Assembly: GCA_905216175.1 (NCBI GenBank)
Contig: CAJMSV010000007.1
Span: forward strand, 1-40,596
Direction: 5' to 3'
DNA: 40,596 nucleotides
DNA from: an uncultured bacterium
GTDB taxonomy: Bacteria > Actinomycetota > Coriobacteriia > Coriobacteriales > Coriobacteriaceae
Both the position numbers and the translations under genes were made by a program. The notes under the pieces were generated by a model. That model made no database searches and was not told the origin of the DNA. It was given only the letters and a program-made list of their open reading frames with translations. Below, in pieces: positions 25,104-32,443 of this stretch (position 1 is its first letter; every line of letters starts with the position of its first letter).

Positions 25104-25896
25104 GCTTGATCACCTCTTTTGCAAGGTTCATATATGCTTTTGCACCCTTATTTTGAGGTGCATAGGTAATTACCGGTTCTCCAAAAGACGGAGCTTCGGA
25201 GATTTTAACCGTACGGGGGATTAGCGTCTTAAACGCCTTATCACCAAAGTACGATTGAACCTCCTCAACAACCTGATTCGATAGTGAAGTACGCGAGTCA
25301 TACATGGTCATAAGCACACCATAGGTGTCTAAGCCCTTGTTCAGCCGTGATTTGACCATCTTCATTGACTCAAGCAGCTTCGTAACGCCCTCGAGTGCGT
25401 AATATTCGCACTGGATCGGAATCAAAACGCTGTCTGCTGCGGTCAAAGCGTTGATAGTAAGCAGGCCGAGCGAAGGAGGACAGTCAATGAAAATAAAGTC
25501 AAACTCGTCCTGAATCGGCTCAAGCAAATCTTTGAGGCGGGTTTCACGTGCAATTGCGCTTACGAGCTCAATTTCGGCGCCTGCAAGCTGAATTGTAGCT
25601 GGAATTACGAATACCTTTTTGCAATTTGTATCAAGAACAAGTGATTCTGCCGGCACATCATTCAACAATGCATCATAGATGCAGTGATCAAGGTCTTCTT
25701 TTTCAATTCCGAATCCACTGGTGCTGTTTCCCTGCGGATCAAAATCGACAATCAGTGTCTTACGACCCTGCTCACCCAGTGCTGCTGCAAGGTTTACAGC
25801 CGTCGTTGACTTACCGACGCCGCCTTTTTGATTGATGATTGCAATGATACGCGTGTCTTTTGCGCTCTTTGAACGCTTAACGTCGCGAAATCCCAC
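25096..25896 (-). CDS. parA: Chromosome-partitioning ATPase ParA/Soj
   Basis: A P-loop ATPase that drives origin segregation with ParB and, in several bacteria, modulates DnaA. The deviant Walker A motif KGGVGKST is at 24-31, followed by LIVDFDPQGNST and FIDCPPSLGLLT. The length of 266 residues is typical. The GTG start follows AGGAGG at a short spacing. Three parS sites lie directly upstream, so ParB may repress or load over this promoter region. An imperfect half parS lies within the gene. Confidence 0.97.
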   Translation of the reverse strand: MGFRDVKRSKSAKDTRIIAIINQKGGVGKSTTAVNLAAALGEQGRKTLIVDFDPQGNSTSGFGIEKEDLDHCIYDALLNDVPAESLVLDTNCKKVFVIPATIQLAGAEIELVSAIARETRLKDLLEPIQDEFDFIFIDCPPSLGLLTINALTAADSVLIPIQCEYYALEGVTKLLESMKMVKSRLNKGLDTYGVLMTMYDSRTSLSNQVVEEVQSYFGDKAFKTLIPRTVKISEAPSFGEPVITYAPQNKGAKAYMNLAKEVIKRA

Positions 25897-25935
25897 GGTC
25901 CCTCCTGGTGTGTATTAAAGCTGTCAAACGGAGGA

Positions 25936-25951
25936 TGTTTCACGTGAAACA
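25936..25951. promoter_or_regulatory. parS: parS site 1 (perfect)
   Basis: TGTTTCACGTGAAACA, the exact ParB-binding consensus, 40 bases upstream of parA. Confidence 0.95.
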
Positions 25952-25974
25952 TTCCGAATCGATATCAACCGCCA

Positions 25975-25990
25975 TGTTTCACGTGAAACA
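25975..25990. promoter_or_regulatory. parS: parS site 2 (perfect)
   Basis: The same perfect 16-mer, start-to-start distance from site 1 is 39 bases. Confidence 0.95.
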
Positions 25991-26013
25991 CTGCAAGTTG
26001 TTAGTATCCATTA

Positions 26014-26029
26014 TGTTTCACGTGAAACA
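26014..26029. promoter_or_regulatory. parS: parS site 3 (perfect)
   Basis: The same perfect 16-mer, again 39 bases from its neighbour, ending one base before the rsmG stop codon. Confidence 0.95.
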
Positions 26030-26030
26030 T

Positions 26031-26768
26031 CTAGGCAAGCGGATTCTTCTTTGCCACGCCATTTGCACGAGGCAATGAAACGGATGCTGGATGACTCTTC
26101 TTAAGAACAATGAACTCCCTGTGACCCAAGCCTTCAGGCAAATCAATTGCGTCATTCAGAAGCAAAGTGAAGCCGCAAATCTTAGCTGCTGACATGCCGG
26201 AAGCAAGCTCCTCATCCGAAGGATTACCCTTGGTTATAACAAATAGCCCTCCATCCTTCAGATACGGAGCCGCATACTCAACAAGAATCGGTAGAGGGGC
26301 CAGTGCGCGGGCGGTTACAACAGAGAACTGCTTCTTATGGCTCCGAGCATATTCTTCAAGACGATCATGAACCGCATGAGCATGTTTCAATCCAAGAGCA
26401 TGGACAAAGGAATTAACCGCATCAACCTTCTTGCCAACAGAGTCAATATAAGTAGCTTTACGATGCGTGGTTATGGTTAATGGAATACCAGGGAAGCCCG
26501 CACCTGTTCCCATATCGAGCAAAGCTCCCTCAGGAGCCTTGTTGATATAGGGGAGCAAAACAAGTGAGTCGAGGATATGAAGTACTGCAGCATCTTCTAC
26601 GTTAAGAATACGGGTGAGATTGGTTGTCTTATTTGTTTCTAGAACCAAATCCAAATGCTGAATACATTTCCTCAGCTCAACATCAGTTACGCTCAAGGAA
26701 TACTCTTTGCAATAGGAAGTTAGACGAGTCAACATCTCGTCAGCCTGCTGATCAGTAAGTACTAACAA
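26031..26768 (-). CDS. rsmG: 16S rRNA (guanine-N7)-methyltransferase
   Basis: Methylates G527 of 16S rRNA with SAM. The SAM-binding motif DMGTGAGFPGIPL is clear, as is SVVTARALAPLPIL, both characteristic of RsmG (GidB). I set the start at the TTG at 26768, because AAGGAG lies 6 bases before it; an upstream TTG at 26816 falls in the T-run of the preceding terminator. That gives about 245 residues, normal for the family. The gene precedes parA-parB, its conserved neighbour in many Gram-positives, and its stop abuts parS site 3. Confidence 0.94.
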   Translation of the reverse strand: MLVLTDQQADEMLTRLTSYCKEYSLSVTDVELRKCIQHLDLVLETNKTTNLTRILNVEDAAVLHILDSLVLLPYINKAPEGALLDMGTGAGFPGIPLTITTHRKATYIDSVGKKVDAVNSFVHALGLKHAHAVHDRLEEYARSHKKQFSVVTARALAPLPILVEYAAPYLKDGGLFVITKGNPSDEELASGMSAAKICGFTLLLNDAIDLPEGLGHREFIVLKKSHPASVSLPRANGVAKKNPLA

Positions 26769-26813
26769 CGAAAGCTCCTTTCTGACAAAAATCAGTGTAT
26801 CAAGAACTTTTGA

Positions 26814-26846
26814 CAAAAAAAGGGGACGTGGAAACCACGTCCCCTT
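26814..26846 (-). terminator. Terminator of the rpmH-jag transcript
   Basis: AAGGGGACGTGG/CCACGTCCCCTT with a 3-base loop, followed by seven T on the minus strand. It separates jag from rsmG. Confidence 0.93.
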
Positions 26847-26864
26847 AGCATAAGCTCGAGAAGA

Positions 26865-27434
26865 TTATCGAGCAACAATCACCACATGGCGATCAGGGTC
26901 AGAACCCTCAGAATGAGTATCGACGGCATCATTGCCACGAAGTGCAATGTGAACCAGTCGACGCTCGTAGGCATTCATGGGCGGAAGCGAAACACTCTTA
27001 TGAGTGCGGATGGCACGCTCGGCAGCAGACTGAGCCATGGAAGCAACCTTGTCCTGACGGCGACTCTTGTATCCCTCTACGTCCACTACAACCGGATACC
27101 TAAAGCCAAGTTTGCGGCTCACCAGCAAAGAGAACATAACCTGAAGAGCATCAAGGGTGCGACCATGACGGCCAATGAGAACAGCAAGGTCGGGAGCAGT
27201 AACATCCAAAATCAGCTCACCCTCGTCGCCCTCATACTCATCGATAGGAGAGTTGGCGGCATCGAAGTGCGAAAGGATGGAACGCAGGATGGAAATCGCA
27301 ACATCGGCAATGGTGTCGAGCTCCTCATCGGTCAGCTCTTCACCAGCCTTGTAGCGCTGTGCAATCTCGGGATAATCGCCCGCGACCTGCGGGGCAACCT
27401 CCTCAAGCATATCCTCGATGATCTCTTCAGACAT
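26865..27434 (-). CDS. jag: KH/R3H RNA-binding protein (Jag/KhpB)
   Basis: An RNA-binding protein usually encoded after yidC, linked to cell elongation and membrane-protein synthesis. A KH domain (about 70-130, with LIGRHGRTLDALQ) is followed by an R3H domain (NAYERRLVHIAL). The acidic N-terminal ~60 residues do not look like a canonical Jag_N domain. The start is the ATG at 27434, preceded by TTGGAG at 6 bases. Its neighbours are the conserved yidC-yidD-rnpA-rpmH block. Confidence 0.93.
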   Translation of the reverse strand: MSEEIIEDMLEEVAPQVAGDYPEIAQRYKAGEELTDEELDTIADVAISILRSILSHFDAANSPIDEYEGDEGELILDVTAPDLAVLIGRHGRTLDALQVMFSLLVSRKLGFRYPVVVDVEGYKSRRQDKVASMAQSAAERAIRTHKSVSLPPMNAYERRLVHIALRGNDAVDTHSEGSDPDRHVVIVAR

Positions 27435-27449
27435 AACGTACTCCAAAAG

Positions 27450-27461
27450 TTAGGTACCTAA
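27450..27461. repeat. 12-bp palindrome TTAGGTACCTAA (copy 2)
   Basis: Identical to the palindrome at 23946. It lies in the 44-base gap between yidC and jag. Confidence 0.5.
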
Positions 27462-27478
27462 ATAAGATTGATATCCCA

Positions 27479-28249
27479 CTACTTCTTCTTGTGCGGGCGC
27501 GGCTTCTTCTCTCGACGAGTGACCTCAACCTGCAGCGGAGCGTTCTTAAGACGCTCCTCCTCATCGGCCTTCGCCTTGTCGATGACCTTCTGCGTCACAA
27601 AAATCTGCTGGATAACCTGCCAAGCAGACGAGACGTCGTAGTACAGCAGAACACCAACGGGAAGGCTCCAGCCCATCCAAAGCATCATGACCGTCATGAC
27701 AACGGCCATCATACGCATGCTCTGAGCCTGCTGGCCGGTCTGGTTGCGCGACATATAGAGCTGCGGAATCAGGGTCAGGACGGCGAACAGGATCAGGCAA
27801 ACCAGCGCGGGCAGTGCAACCATGAAGCCATCGGCAAAGGAAGCGCTCGGCGTGGTGGTCAGGTCGGGCAGGATGTTGAAGAACGAGAACGTGCCCTCGT
27901 TAAAGTACTGCGGCAGGTTGCGCAGAAGCGTGAACAGGGCGATAAGGACGGGCATCTGAATCAGAAGCGGCAGGCAGCCGGCCAGCGGATTGAACTTGTT
28001 CTCGCTGTAGAACTTCTGCATCTCCTCGGCCTGACGCTGAGGATCGTCGGCGTAGCGCTCCTGGATTTCGAGCATCTTGGGCTGCAGCACCTGCATGCGA
28101 GCCGTCGACTTGGTCGACTTGAGCATGAGCGGCGTCAGCAGCAGACGGATGATGACCACCAGGATGATGATGGACAGGCCCCAGTCGACCGCAAAGGTCT
28201 GGATGAGCTTGAGCAGCTCGAAAAGGATGTTAACGATCCAATCCCACAT
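27479..28249 (-). CDS. yidC: Membrane protein insertase YidC/Oxa1/SpoIIIJ
   Basis: Inserts membrane proteins, alone or with SecYEG. The 256-residue Gram-positive form lacks the large periplasmic domain. A first helix carries the conserved membrane Arg35 (VVIIRLLLTP); the Lys-rich cytosolic loop (QPKMLEIQERYADDPQR), FNPLAGCLPLLIQMPVLIALF and the last helices follow. The tail is very basic (TRREKKPRPHKKK), which may help ribosome contact. GGAGG precedes the ATG by 9 bases. No Cys lipobox is evident at the N-terminus. Confidence 0.96.
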   Translation of the reverse strand: MWDWIVNILFELLKLIQTFAVDWGLSIIILVVIIRLLLTPLMLKSTKSTARMQVLQPKMLEIQERYADDPQRQAEEMQKFYSENKFNPLAGCLPLLIQMPVLIALFTLLRNLPQYFNEGTFSFFNILPDLTTTPSASFADGFMVALPALVCLILFAVLTLIPQLYMSRNQTGQQAQSMRMMAVVMTVMMLWMGWSLPVGVLLYYDVSSAWQVIQQIFVTQKVIDKAKADEEERLKNAPLQVEVTRREKKPRPHKKK

Positions 28250-28278
28250 GTAAGTTTTCCTCCGATAGCGAGTGCCCG

Positions 28279-28503
28279 CTAAGGCACAGGGTCATAACCG
28301 CCGACGTGCAGGGGATTGCAGCGAGCGATGCGCCTCACGGCAAGCCAGCAGCCTCTCAAAAAACCGTACTTCTCAATCGCCTGGATGGCGTATTGCGAGC
28401 ACGTTGGGTAATAAATGCACGCGTCAGGCAATAAGGGCGAAATAACCTGTTGATATATGCGAATAGGAGCGATGGCAACACGTCGCAAAACGTGATTGCT
28501 CAT
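28279..28503 (-). CDS. yidD: Membrane protein insertion efficiency factor YidD
   Basis: A 74-residue, membrane-associated protein thought to assist YidC insertion. The family block CIYYPTCSQYAIQAIEKYG and a second Cys-rich segment (RCNPLHVGGYDPVP) are clear. It overlaps rnpA by 4 bases (ATGA), and GGGGAGGAG precedes the ATG. Confidence 0.95.
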   Translation of the reverse strand: MSNHVLRRVAIAPIRIYQQVISPLLPDACIYYPTCSQYAIQAIEKYGFLRGCWLAVRRIARCNPLHVGGYDPVP

Positions 28504-28838
28504 CGCTCCTCCCCGGCAACGCCGGCGCGTTTCATAAGCGAACGCAACGCCTTGTCCATCTCCTGCGGCGAGGAAACCCTCGTCTTGGGAGTTGCGAACA
28601 AGATGATGTCATAACCCGCAACGGGAAATCCGCAGCTGCGGGCGGCCTCGCGCATCACACGCTTAGATCGGTTGCGCACGACGGCACAACCGAGTCGCTT
28701 AGCACCAACGAAGGCGACCCTTCCGGAGTCGCCTTCGCCAACCGATTCACATATGGTCATTCGAATCAGAGGGTGATTGAAACGACGCCCCTGACTGAAC
28801 ACATGCTCGAAATCTTGCCGAGACTTAATAGTCTTCAT
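28500..28838 (-). CDS. rnpA: Ribonuclease P protein component
   Basis: The protein subunit of RNase P, which matures tRNA 5' ends. The signature AVVRNRSKRVMREAAR is present, preceded by a conserved basic N-terminus (IKSRQDFEHVFSQGRRF). At 112 residues it is of usual size. It lies 20 bases after rpmH, and no good Shine-Dalgarno is seen, so it probably depends on coupling to rpmH. Confidence 0.95.
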   Translation of the reverse strand: MKTIKSRQDFEHVFSQGRRFNHPLIRMTICESVGEGDSGRVAFVGAKRLGCAVVRNRSKRVMREAARSCGFPVAGYDIILFATPKTRVSSPQEMDKALRSLMKRAGVAGEER

Positions 28839-28858
28839 GCGAGATGTGTGTATCGCTG

Positions 28859-28993
28859 CTAGACAGTGAGACGCTTGCGGCCCTTGGCGCGACGACGGGC
28901 GAGCACGGCACGACCACCCTTAGTGGCCATACGGGCACGGAAGCCATGGGTCTTGGCACGCTTACGCTTATTAGGCTGATACGTACGCTTCAT
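28859..28993 (-). CDS. rpmH: 50S ribosomal protein L34
   Basis: A 44-residue basic ribosomal protein, MKRTYQPNKRKRAKTHGFRA at its start, and ARRRAKGRKRL near its end. The longer open frame upstream is ignored because AGGAGGAAC lies just before the ATG at 28993. It is the first gene of the left arm of the origin, with a strong promoter. Confidence 0.98.
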   Translation of the reverse strand: MKRTYQPNKRKRAKTHGFRARMATKGGRAVLARRRAKGRKRLTV

Positions 28994-29065
28994 CTTAAGT
29001 TCCTCCTGCTGCATTTCGAGTGTCCGCGGGGGCGCGGACGCAGATATAGACACGTGAGCTTGAAG

Positions 29066-29095
29066 ATTGTAGGGAAATCAATGTTCAAATGTCAA
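29066..29095 (-). promoter_or_regulatory. Promoter of rpmH
   Basis: On the minus strand a perfect TTGACA is 18 bases from TACAAT. About 70 bases of leader separate the -10 from rpmH. Confidence 0.85.
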
Positions 29096-29190
29096 GAAAT
29101 CAAAGGTAAAAGGTTGCGCAGTTCACACGGTTCCCCCATAAGCCGAGCTCGATTTAGCGGTGTATGGCAACTTTTCACGATATTTCATCG

Positions 29191-29257
29191 AGTTTTCAAC
29201 AGGTCATGTTGGAAATGTTGAGAACTTTTCGCCCGTTTTCCAAAGTTTTCAACAGGT
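29191..29257. other. Origin patch 1: DnaA-box-like repeats in the rpmH-ATPase gap
   Basis: Two identical 14-mers AGTTTTCAACAGGT lie at 29191-29204 and 29244-29257, in the same orientation. Between them, related sites on the opposite strand include TTCTCAACA (29216-29224) and TTTCCAACA (29207-29215). These resemble the DnaA box TTATCCACA in shape but differ in the middle. The rest of 28994-29338 shows the rpmH promoter and no gene. Confidence 0.7.
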
Positions 29258-29338
29258 TTTGAAAAGTTGTCGAAAGATGAGAAACATTGCACAGTGAGCT
29301 ACTATTTGTTCGAAACCTTATGAAAGATTGCGAGCGGC

Positions 29339-30691
29339 ATGTCTGACGACTTTTACACCATGGTCGATTCCGGAGACCCGGCACCCGACAACGAGCACAT
29401 CACCGGCGTGCGCGAAGAGCGTGAGGAAGGCGAGCAGACGACCACGCAGGCGCCAAAAGCCATGTACGCCGCACGCATCGCCGTCTATGACGACATGCTG
29501 TCGACACCGCGTGTGATCGTCATTGATCCGCAAGATGTCCGCACGTATTTGGAAGAGACGACCAACACCGTCTACCAGTGCATGAAAGAACAAGGTGGCC
29601 ATATCTCGCTCATGGTCATCCGCGAGATTGTCGAAAACCTTATCCACGCACACTTTGCCGAGCCCATCATCTCGATTCTGGACGGCGGAGACACCATCCG
29701 CTTTGCTGACCAAGGACCCGGCATCGACGACAAGGAACGTGCTTTCGACTTTGGCGTTACCAGCGCAAACAGCAAGATGAAGCGCTATATCCGTGGAACC
29801 GGAGCAGGGTTTCCCATGGTGCAGGAGTATTTGGAAAACGCCGGCGGTGCCGTATCCATCGAGGACAACATGGGCAACGGCACCGTGGTTACGGTAAGCC
29901 TGAACCCTAAACGCGTGCAGGAAATCGAGCGTGCCGGCGGACGCGGCGCTGCCGTGCGGCCCGAGACGGAGCAGCCCACATATCCCCTGCCGGGAGCTTT
30001 TGCGCAGCAGCCAATGGCAACGCAGCAGATGCAGCCCCCCGTGGGACAGATGCAGCAGCCCGGAATGCTTCCTACACAAGAATCCCAAGCGGCATCGATG
30101 TCGATGCCGCCAAACATGCCAGAGGCCAAGCCGCTGGCGGATCAGGATGCAGCAGCAATGCAGCAGGCGACGGGGGCACCGGGTGGCCAGCAAATGGGCT
30201 ATCAACCGTACCAACAGGGATATCCATATCAGCAGATGCCGCCACTGGGGTACGGCCAACCATCCCCGCAGCCGTACCAGCAGGGATATCAGCAGCCGTA
30301 CCAGCAGATGCCGCAGCAGCAGTACAACCCCTGGGCCCAGCAGATGCCTCCGCAGCCTTACCAACAGTGGCCTCAAAGTTTTCAACAGCAAATGCCGCCG
30401 ATGCAGAGTTCTCAACAACCAGCAGCTCAAATGATGTATCCTAATGCAGCAAATCAGTATGCACAGCCACAACCGGACGTGTTCGTAAGCGATCGCGGCA
30501 ACGCCGCGCTGGGCTATCTGGCGCAAAATCAAGCGTGCGGTGCAACCGATCTGGCGAGGGCGTTTGGAAACTCGGCCCCCACTTGGTCACGCACGCTCAA
30601 TGACTTGGCGCAGGCCGGCTTGGTCATCAAGCATGGCCAGAAATACCATCTGACCGAACTCGGCGCCGCTCGCGTGCGAGCTCAGAGCTAA
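29339..30691 (+). CDS. GHKL-ATPase / Gln-Pro-rich / winged-helix protein located inside the origin
   Basis: A 450-residue protein I cannot name. Residues ~85-190 form a GHKL (HATPase_c, SpoIIAB/RsbW-like) ATP-binding domain: N-box REIVENLIHAH (Asn100), G1 DQGPGI at 124-129 and G2 GTGAGFP at 153-159, plus GNGTVVTV. Residues ~205-380 are Gln/Pro/Met/Tyr-rich low complexity. Residues ~384-448 look like a winged helix (GYLAQNQACGATDLARAF, then a LGAARVRA end). No His phosphorylation site, HAMP or membrane helix is seen, so it is not an ordinary sensor kinase. It sits between two DnaA-box patches, co-directional with dnaA and 15 bases before it. GAGCGGC is a weak ribosome site. A role in controlling initiation is inference. 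Confidence 0.82.
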   Translation: MSDDFYTMVDSGDPAPDNEHITGVREEREEGEQTTTQAPKAMYAARIAVYDDMLSTPRVIVIDPQDVRTYLEETTNTVYQCMKEQGGHISLMVIREIVENLIHAHFAEPIISILDGGDTIRFADQGPGIDDKERAFDFGVTSANSKMKRYIRGTGAGFPMVQEYLENAGGAVSIEDNMGNGTVVTVSLNPKRVQEIERAGGRGAAVRPETEQPTYPLPGAFAQQPMATQQMQPPVGQMQQPGMLPTQESQAASMSMPPNMPEAKPLADQDAAAMQQATGAPGGQQMGYQPYQQGYPYQQMPPLGYGQPSPQPYQQGYQQPYQQMPQQQYNPWAQQMPPQPYQQWPQSFQQQMPPMQSSQQPAAQMMYPNAANQYAQPQPDVFVSDRGNAALGYLAQNQACGATDLARAFGNSAPTWSRTLNDLAQAGLVIKHGQKYHLTELGAARVRAQS

Positions 30692-30706
30692 AGAACGGGA
30701 GAGACA

Positions 30707-32431
30707 GTGGACGAGGAAGCAAGCATCATCCTGGGGGATGCCATCGCCTTTTGCCAGCGCGACGGCCAAGATGCACGCCTCATCAACATGCTGGGGCAAT
30801 CGCGCGCCATAAGCCTGACCGAAGATACGCTCACGATCGAGGCCCCCTCGCGCTTTGCCATCGCGCAGCTCAAAAAGCATCAGCCGACTATTGAGGCCTA
30901 TCTGGAAGAAATCGCCTTTGCACCGATTGCGCTCGACATCGTGGCACCGCAAGGCGCCGCGACGGAATCCGCTGCCGCGACGGCGCCGCCCACGGCTCCC
31001 GCTGCTTCCCCGGCGGTGCCGGTCTCCGCAGGCGACGTGCCGACAATCGAGCACCAGCACAGCGATGTTTCTCGTGAAACCATGGCACCGTTGCCGGCCG
31101 CGGCGGCGACGTCAACGAACGCACCCGTCACGCACATGCCCATCGCTCACGACGCAGCGGCGGGCGCGGATTCGGGCATTGCAATCAAGAACACGCTCTC
31201 GGCCGATGATTTTCGTCGCATGATGAACCAGATGAAGGGCGGAGCGCCGACTAAATCCACGCAAGCTGCGACCCCCGCTTCACCCGTGCCAGCACCGACC
31301 GTGCCGGCCGAGCAGAATACGGATGGAGCCCCACTCGCCGCGAACTCAAAATTCACCTTTGAGAACTTTGTCTACGGCCCCGAGAACAGCCATGCCTATC
31401 GCTCGGCACTCAAGTTTGCCGCCCTCGCGGACGAGCGCGGCACGTGCACATCACTGTTCATCTACGGCAAATCGGGCCTGGGCAAGACGCACCTGCTGCT
31501 TGCCATCAAAAACGAGCTCGCCGAGAAGTCGCCCGAGATCAAGGTCAAGTATGCAAACTCCCAGGCATATCTGGACGACCTGATGACCGAGTTCGACCGC
31601 CAAAAGAAGAGCAACGCCCCCATCATGCAGGCGTACCACGGCGTGGACGTGCTCATCATCGATGACATCCAAAACATCATCGGCAAGCGCGCGAGCGTGG
31701 ACTACTTTTTCCAGCTCATGGACGAGTTCATCCGCAACAACAAGAAGGTCGTCATCGCGGCAGACCGCGCCCCCAAGGACCTGAGCATGGACGAGCGTCT
31801 GACCAGCCGCTTCAACGCCGGCATGCTCTGCCTGGTCGCAGAGCCCAGCTACGAGATGAAATACAAGATCTTGCAGCGCTATTACGAAAACACCATCGTC
31901 GCCGCTCCCGAGGCAGGCGACGACTCGCTGCTGGCGGCCTATGGGGGCGACGGCGGACACCTGACCGACGAGCACTTTAAACACATGGCCGAGGTCTCGG
32001 GCACCAACATCCGCGAACTCGAGAGCTTTTGCGAGCGCTGCGCCGGCGAGGCGGGCGACCGCGAGCGCGAGGGCGGAGAGCTCACCTTTGACGATATCGA
32101 CGCCATCGCCGGCCAGTACTTCGACACATCGGCCAAAAAGATCAACGTGCAAACGGTTCAGTCCGTCATTGAAGAGCAGTACGGCGTGACGCACGAGGAG
32201 CTCATCGGCCCGCGTCGCAACGCCAATATCGCCAAAGCGCGCCATATCGCCATCTACCTGGCCATCGAGATGTGCGAGATGACGACCACGGCGGTGGGCG
32301 CCGAATTTGGCAACCGCAACCACTCGACCGTCAGCACGAGCTACAAAAAGGTCCAGAAGATGATCCAGGAAGACCGCACCGTCACCGAAGACCTCAAGTC
32401 GTTGCGCGATAAAATTACACTGCGTTCGTAG
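30707..32431 (+). CDS. dnaA: Chromosomal replication initiator protein DnaA
   Basis: The AAA+ initiator that opens oriC and loads helicase. Domain I is at about 1-80, followed by a long Ala/Pro-rich domain II linker to ~205, then the AAA+ core (SKFTFENFVYGPENSHAY, Walker A GKSGLGKT at 254-261, IIDDIQ, DERLTSRF) and DNA-binding domain IV. In domain IV the usual RDHTTV reads RNHSTV (Asn538-His539-Ser540-Thr541). The GTG start has GGGAGA 7 bases before it. At 574 residues it is longer than the usual ~450-510 because of the linker, which also encodes a parS-like site. The linker codons are more GC-rich than those of the core. Confidence 0.98.
   Translation: MDEEASIILGDAIAFCQRDGQDARLINMLGQSRAISLTEDTLTIEAPSRFAIAQLKKHQPTIEAYLEEIAFAPIALDIVAPQGAATESAAATAPPTAPAASPAVPVSAGDVPTIEHQHSDVSRETMAPLPAAAATSTNAPVTHMPIAHDAAAGADSGIAIKNTLSADDFRRMMNQMKGGAPTKSTQAATPASPVPAPTVPAEQNTDGAPLAANSKFTFENFVYGPENSHAYRSALKFAALADERGTCTSLFIYGKSGLGKTHLLLAIKNELAEKSPEIKVKYANSQAYLDDLMTEFDRQKKSNAPIMQAYHGVDVLIIDDIQNIIGKRASVDYFFQLMDEFIRNNKKVVIAADRAPKDLSMDERLTSRFNAGMLCLVAEPSYEMKYKILQRYYENTIVAAPEAGDDSLLAAYGGDGGHLTDEHFKHMAEVSGTNIRELESFCERCAGEAGDREREGGELTFDDIDAIAGQYFDTSAKKINVQTVQSVIEEQYGVTHEELIGPRRNANIAKARHIAIYLAIEMCEMTTTAVGAEFGNRNHSTVSTSYKKVQKMIQEDRTVTEDLKSLRDKITLRS
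31066..31081. promoter_or_regulatory. parS-like site inside the dnaA linker
   Basis: TGTTTCTCGTGAAACC matches parS at 14 of 16 positions. It encodes part of the linker residues DVSRET. Confidence 0.6.
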
Positions 32432-32443
32432 GGAAATAGAGAC

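Noticed and set aside
25541..25550. GTTTCACGTG half of a parS site in parA
   Set aside because: Only one half-site matches; the other arm is not complementary.
30220..30420. Repeated CAGCAG/TACCAG tract in the ATPase gene as a DNA repeat element
   Set aside because: It is explained by the Gln/Pro/Tyr-rich coding sequence and stays in frame.
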